Shown: positions 1-11,095, numbered from the stretch's first letter. The stretch: DNA of 64,000 bases from Liolophura sinensis (GCF_032854445.1 NC_088301.1:17384018-17448017); one strand, 5' to 3'. Notes: generated from the sequence alone by a model not told the origin. Program-made: numbers and translations.

Positions 1-1286
1 TAGAACCATTGGAGCCTGGTGTAGAACTCTTCTGTGTAGAGCTACCTCTACCTGTTGCATGTGACTGGGTATTTCTACGTGTAAATGAATTAAATGGCTT
101 ACCCGTGTATGTAACCTTATGTGTCAAGGAATAATCATCAGCTAAACTGGCTGCCTCTTCAAGTGTACTCGCCTTCTGCTCATCAACGAAACCTTTACAT
201 CATTATGAATACAACGCTTGAACTCTTCTACCAGCACAAGCTGACGCAAACTTTCAAAATCCTTGCCTATTTTCTTGGCTATACACCAGCGATCAAACAA
301 CTGCTCCTTAGCTCGACCAAACTCAACGTATGTCTGATCTCTACCTTTTTCACAGTTACGAAATTTCTGGCGGTAAGCTTCAGGCACCAATTCATAACCC
401 TTCAAAATTACCTCTTTCACATAGTCATAATTGGAAGCAGTCTCTACACTTAACTGAGTGTAAATTTCCCTGGCCTTTCCAATTAGCACACTCTGTAATA
501 ACATAGTCCAGAACTCTTTAGGCCACTTCAAGCTATTTGCAATTTTCTCAAAATGCAGAAAATACTTATCCACCTCTTTTTCCTGAAAGGATGGAACTAA
601 CCGAATGTATTTGGTCACATCAAATCCGGAATCCTGTCTACCGGAAGGACCCGGTTTCTCATCTCTCTCTAATTCTAACTTTTTCATTTGGAACTCCAAT
701 TCTCTTTCCCTCTCTCTTTCTTGCCTCTCTCTCTCCTCTCTCTGCACTTCCCTCTCTCTTTCCTCTCTCTGCACTTCCCTCTCTCTTTCCTCTCTCTGCA
801 TTTTCAACTTTTCTAACTGTATCTCATGTTCCCTCTCTTTCTCTTGCCTCTCTCTCTTATGTTCCCTCTCTTTCTCTCTTTCCTCTTTCTCCAATCTCAA
901 CTTTAACTCAAACTGCTTGAACTTTAGCTCAGCATCAGACTGACCCTCGAACTCATAATCAGATAATGCAGAACTATCAAACTTGCCTATCTCCACTAAA
1001 TGTTTCAACAAAGTATGCTGCATATCTCTTTTCCTCCATGACGACTTTATGGACAAACCTAAAAATGTCCCTAACTTAACCAAGTCTTCCTTCTTTAAAC
1101 TCTCAAAAACATCCTGATCGGGCGCATTAACAAACTGTTTAGGATCAAAATCTCCCATTGTAAATATTTAGCCACTGAATCATTCACCGTTAAAATTAAG
1201 CAATCGCTTCTCACTTGTGTTTAACTTCAAATATCCGGTGCAAAACACAAAGGAAACAATCAGTTCCCGGACAAGCCCCCAATTTC
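1..1286 (-). mobile_element. Partial internal region (gag part) of a second Gmr1-like LTR retrotransposon, in tandem with the complete copy
   Basis: This stretch repeats 6051-7337 almost base for base. It covers the 5' leader and the first ~385 Gag codons of the same element on the minus strand and runs off the window start. It shares the LTR at 1287-2304 with the complete element. Reading right to left the order is LTR, internal, LTR, internal, so this is a tandem element produced by recombination or by insertion into an LTR, not an independent copy. Confidence 0.93.
142..1158 (-). pseudogene. gag: Gag of the tandem Gmr1-like copy, frameshifted
   Basis: The first ~320 residues match the Gag of the complete element: an N-terminal region starting MGDFDPKQF, a long Glu/Arg-rich coiled coil, and a capsid-like helical region. 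Near position 190 this copy lacks one base that is present in the complete copy (around 6241), which shifts the frame and ends the ORF after about 15 unrelated residues. The rest of the reading frame continues beyond the window in another frame. Apart from this base I see almost no divergence from the complete copy, so the lesion is recent or a sequencing or assembly error. Confidence 0.9.
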
Positions 1287-2304
1287 TGTTACGGTATTGA
1301 AAACAGCAACAGAAAACAGACTCAGTGACTCAATATTACAATGTAAACAATGCTTTATATATATAAAATGAGACGTACAGTTTTACAGACAGTTAAACAA
1401 CAACAACTACAACAACAACATACACATCAGTATTACCGGTCTTTACAAGTTTCCAGTTCACCTTTGCATCCCAAGGAATGTATTCCAGGAAATCCAACGT
1501 AAAGACCATGGGATAAACACACAATTCACAAATTATCCTAGACAGGTACTTCGCCAGATTAGCGAACACGAACACAGTACACAGGTTACACAGAACTGGA
1601 ACAGTCAAGCCTTTGAATGACGTCACACCCGCAGAGCACAACACAGGGTAAATACAGGCATGGGGGTATAATCCACTTCAGATCAGTCACAGCTCCCGCA
1701 GAAGCTCACAAACGAGCCGTTCAGAGACGTAGAGTAATGTCACCTTGTGGCAGAACGAACGTCCTTTACAAAACTGAAAACTTCAGTTTAGAGTCCTTGA
1801 CAACCTTGTCGGTCAGGTGAGGTCAGCGTGTTAAACAAATTACACAGTCCACACTGTATAATCATAATAAAGATCCGAACACCAATAAACGTGACTTCCG
1901 CAGAAATTCACATAAACCAGACTTCAGTACTACTGTGGTACACAAACGGTGCCGGCATAAAAATCTGTCCTCCCAAATGAAACTGGCATCACCAGCTCAT
2001 ATAAACAAAATGGACTCGATACGAGAGCGTCGCACACTCTCCTGGCTCCCAGTGGATGCAGCAAAAATACCTCCACTCTGCACAGAAAACACGGCTTATA
2101 TACGTGCCAGGTGGATTCAACTATTCTTAGACACAGAATTAACAGCCAATGAACATCCAGTTAAATAAACAGAGCATTGAACAAGGTGCTTTCGGCCAGT
2201 TCCGCACTGTACATATATAACAGGGCCTGTTATGCTTATAACATATAACACAAAGGTCCGCAGACTAACAGTACATGAAGACGTTGAATAGTCATTACAT
2301 AACA
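1287..2304 (-). repeat. LTR shared by the tandem elements (3' LTR of the complete copy)
   Basis: 1018 bp with TG...CA ends: on the minus strand it starts TGTTATG and ends CCGTAACA. It is nearly identical to 7338-8354. By eye I find four differences (at about 1653, 2197, 2287 and a one-base gap near 2295). It follows a purine tract at 2305-2314. Small ORFs inside it recur only because the LTR recurs, and are not considered genes. TATA-like stretches occur near 1352-1366 and 2210-2220, but promoter position cannot be fixed from sequence alone. Confidence 0.95.
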
Positions 2305-2314
2305 CCCCCACCCT
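2305..2314 (-). other. Polypurine tract of the complete Gmr1-like element
   Basis: On the minus strand AGGGTGGGGG lies immediately before the TGTTATG start of the 3' LTR. This is the expected position and composition of the plus-strand DNA primer in an LTR retrotransposon. Confidence 0.85.
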
Positions 2315-2418
2315 TCAGGGAAAGAAAGTTTTGCATAAAACTTTCTTTAACATATTCATAATTATGAATAATAATAACGTTTACCACAGTCTTTAAAAAC
2401 AAAGCTGCAGAAAACCAA

Positions 2419-5400
2419 CTAGACACGTGACAAACAATCAGCAATCACATTATCTTTCCCTTTTATGTGTCTAATCTCTAGATTAAATTCTTGCAAAAGC
2501 AAACTCCACCGTAACAATCTTCGGTTTTTACCTTTTAGTTTGTGCAAGAAGGTTAAGGGATTGTGATCTGTATACACAACAATGGGGTAACTTGAGGAAG
2601 TCACATATACTTCAAAATGCTGTAATGCTAGAATCAAGGACAGACACTCCTTTTCTATTGTCGAATAATTTCTCTGGCACTTGTCAAATTTGCGAGAAAA
2701 AAAACATACAGGGTGATCAACGTGATCTGTTTTATTTTCTTGTAACAAAACTGCCCCAGCAGATATATCACTAGCATCAACAGCTAGCTTAAATGGTAAA
2801 TTAAAATCAGGTGCTACAAGTATGGGGCTGCTGCTTAGCATGGCCTTTAATCTATCAAAAGATCTCTGACACTCAATGGACCACAAGAATTTAGCACCTT
2901 TCTTTAACAGCTGAGTTAATGGCTCACTAACAAATGAAAAGTTCCTACAGAACTTTCGATAATAACCTGCCATGCCCAAGAAACGCTTTAACTCTCTCTT
3001 ACAACTTGGCACTGGAAAACAAGAGATAGCACTGATTTTAGAATTGACAGGTTTTACCTGACCCTGTCCGACAACATGCCCTAGATATGTGACAAAAGCA
3101 CAACCAAACTCACACTTGGCCAAATTTACTGTAAGATTGGCTTGGGACAGTCTCGCAAATAATGCCTCCATGATATTTAAATGTTCCTCCCAAGTGTCAC
3201 TGAATATAATTACATCGTCGATGTAAACACGACACCCTTTAAGGCCTGACGTAACGTTGTTCACAAGTCGTTGAAAGGTGGCAGGGCTGTTCTTCATCCC
3301 AAAGGGCATGACTTTGTACTGGTATAAACCATCTGGGGTAGCAAACGCTGACACCTCACGAGCGCGCTGCGTGAGCGGTACTTGCCAAAATCCTTTCAAT
3401 AGGTCAAACTTGGAGACAACGTTGGACTTTCCCACGGCATCAATACAGTCGTCGATCCTTGGAATGGGAAAGTTGTCTGCTTTAGTGACGGCATTCACTT
3501 TGCGATAGTCTGTACACATACGGTACGTCCCATCTGGTTTTGGCACAAGAATACAAGGTGAACTCCAGTTACTGTTACTGGGCTCGACCAGATCATTTTC
3601 CAGTAAATACTGAACTTCTTTCCTCAAGTATTCAGTTTTAGTTGGGTTCAGTCTGTATGGGTGTTGTTTAATCGGCTTGGAATCTCCAACTTCAACATCA
3701 TGGTAGATGGATTCAGTCCTGGTTGGAACATCAGGGAACAAATGTTCATATCGACGAACCAAATCCTTCAACTGCTGGCGTTGCTGATATTCCAGATGAC
3801 CCAACACAGAATCAATGTTCACAAGAATACTTGAATTCTGGAGTTTGGCTGACCGGAACCTTAAGTCAAAATCTTGATCATCCCTAACAGCTGAATCAGG
3901 GCATAAGTTAGAGGTAACAACTCCACTAGGATGTACAACATTGAGATCAGTGCTATCTCTGTCTACATATGGCTTTAACATGTTAATGTGACAAAGTTGT
4001 CTAGATTTGCGCCGATCAGGAGTGAAAATAATATAATTAAGATCACTTAGCCTCTTGTCTACTACATAAGGTCCAAAATAACGAGCTTCAAGTGGCTTAC
4101 CACTAACTGGAAGTAAGGCCAGTACCTTCTGACCAACTTCAAATCTGCGTCTTACAGTTTCTTTGTCATACTTAGTTTTCATACTCTTCTGAGAAGCTGT
4201 AAGATTCTCTCTGGCTAACTCACATACTCTGTTGAGCTTAGTACGAAAACTTGACACATACTGTAATAAGTTAACATTGTCACTATCACCAGACACAAAC
4301 TTTTCCTTGAACAACTGTAGTGGACCACGCACAGTATGGCCAAACACAAGCTCAAATGGACTAAATCCAAGTGACTCTTGTACAGACTCTCTTACAGCAA
4401 ACATTAACAAAGGTACACCCTCGTCCCAATCTTTCCCTGTCTCAAAGCAGTAAGTTCTTATCATACTTTTCAGTGTCTGATGGAATCTCTCTAGTGCTCC
4501 TTGACTTTGTGGGTGATAAGCTGAGGACTTATACTGGCTAATACCTAGCTCATGCATAACTTGTTGGAACACACCAGACATGAAATTTGAACCTTGGTCT
4601 GACTGTACTGACTTAGGCAGACCAAACATGGTGAAGAACTTAACTAAAGCCTTAATTACAGTCTTGGCAGTAATATTCCTTAGTGGAATTGCCTCAGGGA
4701 AACGAGTTAAAGTACACATTATGGTTAACATATACTGATTTCCAGACTTTGTCTTAGGTAGCGGACCAACACAATCTATTAAGATTCTACTGAATGGCTC
4801 ACCAATTGCAGGAACAGGCCTCAAGGCTGCCTTGGGGGTTGTCTGGTTAGGTTTCCCCACTAACTGACATGCATGACAAGACCTGCAAAATTCAGTAACA
4901 TCTTTTCTTATTCCTGGCCAATAAAAATGACTGAGAATCTTATGATAGGTCTTATTAACACCTAAATGACCTGCTAACGGCGTTTCATGCGCTATAGTCA
5001 GTATGTCTTTACGATAAGACTTGGGCACAACTACCTGATGCTTAACTGCCCATTCATCCTCCAACGAAACATCGGGAGGCCTCCACTGCTGCATCAATAT
5101 GCCAGACTTGACATAGTAGTAGCATGGGTCAGGTAAAGATTCACCATCTTTAGCTGCATCATTAAACAAGCAAGAAATACTTGGATCACTGTGTTGTTCA
5201 GCAATCAACTCAGTCCTACAAAATGGCTGATCATCACTAACAGAATTAGTATCTACTTCCTGCTGGCTGTCTAATTTGGAAGAATCACCATCCAACATGT
5301 TGTTGAGAAAAGTCTCACTCAAATCAACAGTACTACCCTGGTCTGTACTGACTTTTCTAGACATAGCTCTTGTAACAACACAGGAAGGATATAAACCCGC

Positions 5401-7209
5401 TATCTCGCTTTCAACTGGCTCTGTGACTGAATTCAGAGAAGGCTTATCAACCATTAAGGGATCAACAGTAACTTTATCATGCGCTAAGTCATTTCCCAAC
5501 AACAAATGAATACCCTCAAAAGGTAATGAAGACTTAATGCCTACCCTGACAGGTCCAGATATCAAATCTGATGACAAATAAATATCATGAAGGGGAACAC
5601 TGACAAAGTCACTAGACTCTACACCTCTAATAAGGGCACGAACCCCAGAGTATGACTCTTCAGAAAAGGGCATAGTATTCATCAACAACAGAGACTGAGA
5701 TGCCCCAGTATCCCTTAATATCTTTATAGGGGTAGCACAAGACATGTCGCTTCTAAGCGACACTGAACCAGAATTGATAAACGGAGCGAAGCTATCCATA
5801 GAGCATTTGGGAATCTTATCCAATCCCGTATCAGCTAACTCAGATCTGCTTTTAACTGCTGACGTAACTTCCGGCAATGTTTTGTGCATTGCAACACAAA
5901 GACCTGTGGGCTTAGACTCATTCTGAGCTTCCCGTCTCCTTTTCAACGTGTAACATTCACTCATCACGTGACCTACCCGCTTGCAAAAATTACAAGTGAC
6001 CCTATTTCGAGGACTACCATTCCAATCTGAACTACGTGAACCATGAGCTGTAGAACCATTGGAGCCTGGTGTAGAACTCTTCTGTGTAGAGCTACCTCTA
6101 CCTGTTGCATGTGACTGGGTATTTCTACGTGTAAATGAATTAAATGGCTTACCCGTGTATGTAACCTTATGTGTCAAGGAATAATCATCAGCTAAACTGG
6201 CTGCCTCTTCAAGTGTACTCGCCTTCTGCTCATCAACGAACACCTTTACATCATTATGAATACAACGCTTGAACTCTTCTACCAGCACAAGCTGACGCAA
6301 ACTTTCAAAATCCTTGCCTATTTTCTTGGCTATACACCAGCGATCAAACAACTGCTCCTTAGCTCGACCAAACTCAACGTATGTCTGATCTCTACCTTTT
6401 TCACAGTTACGAAATTTCTGGCGGTAAGCTTCAGGCACCAATTCATAACCCTTCAAAATTACCTCTTTCACATAGTCATAATTGGAAGCAGTCTCTACAC
6501 TTAACTGAGTGTAAATTTCCCTGGCCTTTCCAATTAGCACACTCTGTAATAACATAGTCCAGAACTCTTTAGGCCACTTCAAGCTATTTGCAATTTTCTC
6601 AAAATGCAGAAAATACTTATCCACCTCTTTTTCCTGAAAGGATGGAACTAACCGAATGTATTTGGTCACATCAAATCCGGAATCCTGTCTACCGGAAGGA
6701 CCCGGTTTCTCATCTCTCTCTAATTCTAACTTTTTCATTTGGAACTCCAATTCTCTTTCCCTCTCTCTTTCTTGCCTCTCTCTCTCCTCTCTCTGCACTT
6801 CCCTCTCTCTTTCCTCTCTCTGCACTTCCCTCTCTCTTTCCTCTCTCTGCATTTTCAACTTTTCTAACTGTATCTCATGTTCCCTCTCTTTCTCTTGCCT
6901 CTCTCTCTTATGTTCCCTCTCTTTCTCTCTTTCCTCTTTCTCCAATCTCAACTTTAACTCAAACTGCTTGAACTTTAGCTCAGCATCAGACTGACCCTCG
7001 AACTCATAATCAGATAATGCAGAACTATCAAACTTGCCTATCTCCACTAAATGTTTCAACAAAGTATGCTGCATATCTCTTTTCCTCCATGACGACTTTA
7101 TGGACAAACCTAAAAATGTCCCTAACTTAACCAAGTCTTCCTTCTTTAAACTCTCAAAAACATCCTGATCGGGCGCATTAACAAACTGTTTAGGATCAAA
7201 ATCTCCCAT
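2419..7209 (-). CDS. gag-pol: Gag-Pol polyprotein of a Gmr1-like Ty3/Gypsy retrotransposon (Gag-PR-IN-RT-RNase H order), intact
   Basis: One uninterrupted 1596-codon ORF. Visible in order: N-terminal Gag; a Glu/Arg-rich coiled coil (~residues 80-165); a capsid-like region; one CCHC zinc knuckle CNFCKRVGHVMSEC (~403-416); aspartic protease motif DTGAS (~500); integrase HHCC finger (H..H...CRSCHAC, ~740-780); integrase core with D in LIDCVGPLP, D in QSDQGSNF and E in GALERFH (~810-905); a C-terminal barrel-like region ending HINMLKPY; reverse transcriptase with FDLLKGFWQVPL and the catalytic YIDDVIIF (~1330); RNase H with AVDAS and YTDHNPL; end at IADCLSRV. In most Ty3/Gypsy elements integrase follows RNase H. 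Here it precedes RT, as in the Gmr1-like group described from deuterostomes by Goodwin and Poulter. RT motifs are Gypsy-type, not Copia-type. Gag and Pol are fused in one frame and there is no envelope gene. With near-identical LTRs this copy looks recently active. Confidence 0.96.
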   Translation of the reverse strand: MGDFDPKQFVNAPDQDVFESLKKEDLVKLGTFLGLSIKSSWRKRDMQHTLLKHLVEIGKFDSSALSDYEFEGQSDAELKFKQFELKLRLEKEEREKEREHKRERQEKEREHEIQLEKLKMQREEREREVQREEREREVQREERERQERERERELEFQMKKLELERDEKPGPSGRQDSGFDVTKYIRLVPSFQEKEVDKYFLHFEKIANSLKWPKEFWTMLLQSVLIGKAREIYTQLSVETASNYDYVKEVILKGYELVPEAYRQKFRNCEKGRDQTYVEFGRAKEQLFDRWCIAKKIGKDFESLRQLVLVEEFKRCIHNDVKVFVDEQKASTLEEAASLADDYSLTHKVTYTGKPFNSFTRRNTQSHATGRGSSTQKSSTPGSNGSTAHGSRSSDWNGSPRNRVTCNFCKRVGHVMSECYTLKRRREAQNESKPTGLCVAMHKTLPEVTSAVKSRSELADTGLDKIPKCSMDSFAPFINSGSVSLRSDMSCATPIKILRDTGASQSLLLMNTMPFSEESYSGVRALIRGVESSDFVSVPLHDIYLSSDLISGPVRVGIKSSLPFEGIHLLLGNDLAHDKVTVDPLMVDKPSLNSVTEPVESEIAGLYPSCVVTRAMSRKVSTDQGSTVDLSETFLNNMLDGDSSKLDSQQEVDTNSVSDDQPFCRTELIAEQHSDPSISCLFNDAAKDGESLPDPCYYYVKSGILMQQWRPPDVSLEDEWAVKHQVVVPKSYRKDILTIAHETPLAGHLGVNKTYHKILSHFYWPGIRKDVTEFCRSCHACQLVGKPNQTTPKAALRPVPAIGEPFSRILIDCVGPLPKTKSGNQYMLTIMCTLTRFPEAIPLRNITAKTVIKALVKFFTMFGLPKSVQSDQGSNFMSGVFQQVMHELGISQYKSSAYHPQSQGALERFHQTLKSMIRTYCFETGKDWDEGVPLLMFAVRESVQESLGFSPFELVFGHTVRGPLQLFKEKFVSGDSDNVNLLQYVSSFRTKLNRVCELARENLTASQKSMKTKYDKETVRRRFEVGQKVLALLPVSGKPLEARYFGPYVVDKRLSDLNYIIFTPDRRKSRQLCHINMLKPYVDRDSTDLNVVHPSGVVTSNLCPDSAVRDDQDFDLRFRSAKLQNSSILVNIDSVLGHLEYQQRQQLKDLVRRYEHLFPDVPTRTESIYHDVEVGDSKPIKQHPYRLNPTKTEYLRKEVQYLLENDLVEPSNSNWSSPCILVPKPDGTYRMCTDYRKVNAVTKADNFPIPRIDDCIDAVGKSNVVSKFDLLKGFWQVPLTQRAREVSAFATPDGLYQYKVMPFGMKNSPATFQRLVNNVTSGLKGCRVYIDDVIIFSDTWEEHLNIMEALFARLSQANLTVNLAKCEFGCAFVTYLGHVVGQGQVKPVNSKISAISCFPVPSCKRELKRFLGMAGYYRKFCRNFSFVSEPLTQLLKKGAKFLWSIECQRSFDRLKAMLSSSPILVAPDFNLPFKLAVDASDISAGAVLLQENKTDHVDHPVCFFSRKFDKCQRNYSTIEKECLSLILALQHFEVYVTSSSYPIVVYTDHNPLTFLHKLKGKNRRLLRWSLLLQEFNLEIRHIKGKDNVIADCLSRV

Positions 7210-7314
7210 TGTAAATATTTAGCCACTGAATCATTCACCGTTAAAATTAAGCAATCGCTTCTCACTTGTGTTTAACTTCAAATATCCGGTGCAAAACACA
7301 AAGGAAACAATCAG

Positions 7315-7332
7315 TTCCCGGACAAGCCCCCA
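7315..7332 (-). other. Primer binding site, probably tRNA-Pro
   Basis: Five bases inside the 5' LTR the minus strand reads TGGGGGCTTGTCCGGGAA. Its complement ends in CCCCCA and resembles the 3' end of animal tRNA-Pro (acceptor ...CGAGCCC plus CCA), with one internal difference that would be a G-U wobble. The tRNA assignment is from memory of vertebrate tRNA-Pro, so it is an inference. Confidence 0.7.
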
Positions 7333-7337
7333 ATTTC

Positions 7338-8354
7338 TGTTACGGTATTGAAAACAGCAACAGAAAACAGACTCAGTGACTCAATATTACAATGTAAACA
7401 ATGCTTTATATATATAAAATGAGACGTACAGTTTTACAGACAGTTAAACAACAACAACTACAACAACAACATACACATCAGTATTACCGGTCTTTACAAG
7501 TTTCCAGTTCACCTTTGCATCCCAAGGAATGTATTCCAGGAAATCCAACGTAAAGACCATGGGATAAACACACAATTCACAAATTATCCTAGACAGGTAC
7601 TTCGCCAGATTAGCGAACACGAACACAGTACACAGGTTACACAGAACTGGAACAGTCAAGCCTTTGAATGACGTCACACCCGCAGAGCACAACACAGGGT
7701 AAATACAGGAATGGGGGTATAATCCACTTCAGATCAGTCACAGCTCCCGCAGAAGCTCACAAACGAGCCGTTCAGAGACGTAGAGTAATGTCACCTTGTG
7801 GCAGAACGAACGTCCTTTACAAAACTGAAAACTTCAGTTTAGAGTCCTTGACAACCTTGTCGGTCAGGTGAGGTCAGCGTGTTAAACAAATTACACAGTC
7901 CACACTGTATAATCATAATAAAGATCCGAACACCAATAAACGTGACTTCCGCAGAAATTCACATAAACCAGACTTCAGTACTACTGTGGTACACAAACGG
8001 TGCCGGCATAAAAATCTGTCCTCCCAAATGAAACTGGCATCACCAGCTCATATAAACAAAATGGACTCGATACGAGAGCGTCGCACACTCTCCTGGCTCC
8101 CAGTGGATGCAGCAAAAATACCTCCACTCTGCACAGAAAACACGGCTTATATACGTGCCAGGTGGATTCAACTATTCTTAGACACAGAATTAACAGCCAA
8201 TGAACATCCAGTTAAATAAACAGAGCATTGAACAAGGTGCTTTCGGCCAGGTCCGCACTGTACATATATAACAGGGCCTGTTATGCTTATAACATATAAC
8301 ACAAAGGTCCGCAGACTAACAGTACATGAAGACGTTAAATAGTCATACATAACA
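7338..8354 (-). repeat. 5' LTR of the complete Gmr1-like element
   Basis: 1017 bp with the same TG...CA ends as 1287-2304 and about four differences from it. The outer flank is ATCGT. No matching target duplication can be looked for at the far end, because the element continues into a tandem copy that leaves the window. Confidence 0.95.
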
Positions 8355-9239
8355 ATCGTCCTGGTATCTATATTTGTGACCAAAACACCGCGCCGTATAC
8401 GTCTAAATGAGTAAGGTACCAGTGTCCCATTTATTTCATCTGTGGGATACATGTCCAAACATGAGTAGGCAAAGCAAAACTCAAAGTGTATCGTACAGAT
8501 ATTTACAGGGCCTTCTATAGTGATCTTCTTATTGATCATCTCTCCTTAAATGTTAACTTTCTGCTACAACATAAAATGTCACGCCACACATGCGTTTGTA
8601 TATGTGCAGTGTATGTGTGCTTCGAGTTTAAAGCCGTAGTGCTAAACTCACAGGAGCGTCGACGCCTTATTACTATGCAGAAGGTTTCATGGTGCTAAAA
8701 TTTTTGTAACACAATAACGTAACTTCCTTGTTAGTTAAAAGAAAACTGCCAGTGCAGAGCAGACACGCATCTCGGATATCACACCTGGCTGAGGCAGACA
8801 CTATAGACTATTTCTTGTAGAGAGCCGCCTATATTCAGCTTTCTGTAACATCAGTTGGACATCCATATTACTTCAAAAAAATTGCAGTTAGAATACTTTT
8901 TCTCTAAAACCACACTGCCGATCATATATTGCAAGATATAAAGTAAAATTCACTTATTAAGGTTATATTATACTAAAACGTTTTAAATGCAGCAGTGTCA
9001 AAAACATGGTTTACAATAAAGTCAACAGAAGTTCAGGTATCTGGTGTTACCCTCCGTCAAAACATTTTACACTCCCTAAAAGAAGTCGGCTATAGGTATA
9101 GAATGACATACAACAAACGTAGGTTGACAGACGCATTCAAGGATTTATTTTCATATCAGTTGTGTGTCAATCTTTTAATGTGTGTGCCTCAAGATCACTC
9201 AAAAACACGTGCGACACGCCCGACGTCTAAACGGCCTAT
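8355..9239. other. Unique-looking non-coding stretch between the retrotransposon and the first receptor exon
   Basis: I see no convincing ORF, splice-site-flanked domain or repeat here. The short ORFs at 8486-8698 and 8995-9249 have no recognisable features. It may hold the promoter of the receptor gene, whose first coding exon starts at 9457, but no specific element can be supported. Confidence 0.5.
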
Positions 9240-9456
9240 ATATGGCTAGCTGTTGTGAGAAGATGGTGTGGTTGCCGTTCAGACACCTGAGGGAGCATGT
9301 TCAGTAGATCTTGGAAGAAGTTCCACCTGTACAGATTTAGCTTCTGGAAAGATTCCACATCTTATGAGAATTTCTTCTGTCTGGAAAATTACATCAGGAT
9401 AGAATTAGAGCGTCCTGTGAAGTGCCCTTGGAACTGAACAGAGATTGCCCTCAGAC

Positions 9457-9517
9457 ATGGAGGATCACAGGAAACAGATTGGCGGGGTGCTTGTCTTTGT
9501 GATGGGAATAACATTTG
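9457..9517 (+). CDS. Exon 1 of a multi-EGF receptor: start codon and signal peptide
   Basis: ATG at 9457 begins MEDHRKQIGGVLVFVMGITF, a short polar N terminus followed by a hydrophobic core, as in a signal peptide. It ends in phase 1 at a GTAAGT donor (9518). The same phase is used by all EGF and lectin-like exons downstream. A paralogous 61-bp exon at 19353-19413 shares start, length and donor but has an internal TGA. Homology between the copies extends ~200 bp upstream as probable 5' UTR. Because this copy is open, it is the likelier leader for the exons at 32-62 kb, although the 22-kb intron this implies is inferred. Confidence 0.65.
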
Positions 9518-10929
9518 GTAAGTATTCTGCTTTAGGGGAAATGTATTTGTTCAACATTGTCATTATGGAAAACACACCAGGTAAATCTTTTTCATACGGA
9601 AGAAAGTTAAGTTTAAATTAAGGAAGTTTTCACTAAAATTTAAAACCAGCACACCTTTCTATTGACAAATAAGAATTGAATGTGATTATGTCTCCCTGAT
9701 CGCGTTGCCCTCACTTGAGGCTTTGAGTGCCACTGACTTTCCACTGACATACCTATACTGGTGCTTGTTTACAGAGACAATAGCTACACGCCTACTTTTT
9801 ATTAGATGGTGATACTATTTTAAAATGGGTGTAGTTTATAATTTGACTCTGCTGCCCCAGTGCCTGTTCATGCCAAAAACACAAAACGTTAAGAAGTTGA
9901 AACATTGAGTCTTCATTTCTGGTGTCAGAAAATCTGTTTCTAGACAAGATGAAGTAGAAATGAAATTCTGGCTGATACAAACCAGACAAAAATTACATCG
10001 TGTCATATCTTCATGTCTGGCTTGGCGCCAGGTAAACATGTATACATTAGTTTGTCTAGGAATGACTTAGATCTTGAAATAAATCACGTGATTATCAGCC
10101 ATGGAGACTAGTTTTGAACTGATTGGTGTACAAAGGCCAGATTTAGTTAGATGAAAATGCCATGTTAGATAGGAGGAATTGTAACCAAAGCAATAGAAGT
10201 GCAATCTAAGATTATTAATCCGCATGTTGATAATTTCTTCATGAAACTGTGTAACTTGAATTGAAGAAGAGCTGTCAAAACATTTACACAGACATGTACC
10301 TGTTAGATAAAGGCGGTAGTCTATGTGACATAACAGCGATCGATAAGATATAACTACTCTTCCGTTACATGCAGATAATCGTCCATTCGTCCAAGTACTG
10401 ACCTATAATCTGTGCTTTGAAATGTTCTTCAGTCGCTACCAGGCGCAGGGCGATTACAATAACCCTCTATTTATTTTTTAACTGTGAAAACAGAGTGTGT
10501 GTTTATACTGTACAGTTTGGTAAATGTTCGCCTCGTAGTCACAGTGCTATAGAGGTACGCCTAAAAACACGAAGCATGTGTACACCAATCTCATAGTGTT
10601 ACACCTAAACGTGCGTGTACATAATTGAATGGTAAGGCAGCGCTCTAATGAGCATGTGAGGAGAGGATTTCTCCAATAACCCCTACTTAAAGCCGGCTAT
10701 TGTGTCATATCCGGGACAGCTTATGTGTTTGACGAACTGTGCAGTCGACTATTTTTAAACACCGGTACGGGGAATCAACGCTTACAGCTATAGGCTATTT
10801 TATAATGCAGTCAAATTTTCCAGTATCTACATGTTGAACTCTGGCTATAACAGGAACAAAAGGAATCAGTTACCATTTGCTTTAATCATTCATTGGTTAG
10901 GTCACAAAGAGTTGCACAATTTTTAGATT

Positions 10930-11095
10930 GGCTTGTCAGTCGTCCCGTCTGCCCGTCCGTCTTTCGTCTTAAAGGTTTATCGATGTTTACGCCTGTCGGA
11001 TAGATGTACAGCCAGCCGGTTGATTGGCCGGTAGACTGGTCCGTCGGAAAATTATTCGGAAGTCGCACAAAGTGTCGGTCGGTCCGGTGGGTAGA
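10930..11095. repeat. Degenerate GTCCGTC-rich simple repeat
   Basis: A run of short variants of CGTCTGCCCGTCCGTC and GTCGGTCGGTCC. It resembles the larger array at 13066-13470. No coding meaning. Confidence 0.5.

Noticed and set aside
537-943. Ser/Leu/Pro-rich ORFs on + (also at 6588-6994)
   Set aside because: They are antisense to the Glu/Arg coiled coil of Gag; the CT-rich repeat leaves all frames open.
1393-2168. Repeated ORFs of 60-80 codons in the LTRs (also 7444-8219, 26361-27211)
   Set aside because: They recur only because the LTR recurs, cross LTR features, and carry no protein motif.
1-8354. Retrovirus with envelope
   Set aside because: No envelope-like ORF between RNase H and the 3' LTR; only ~105 bp separate them.
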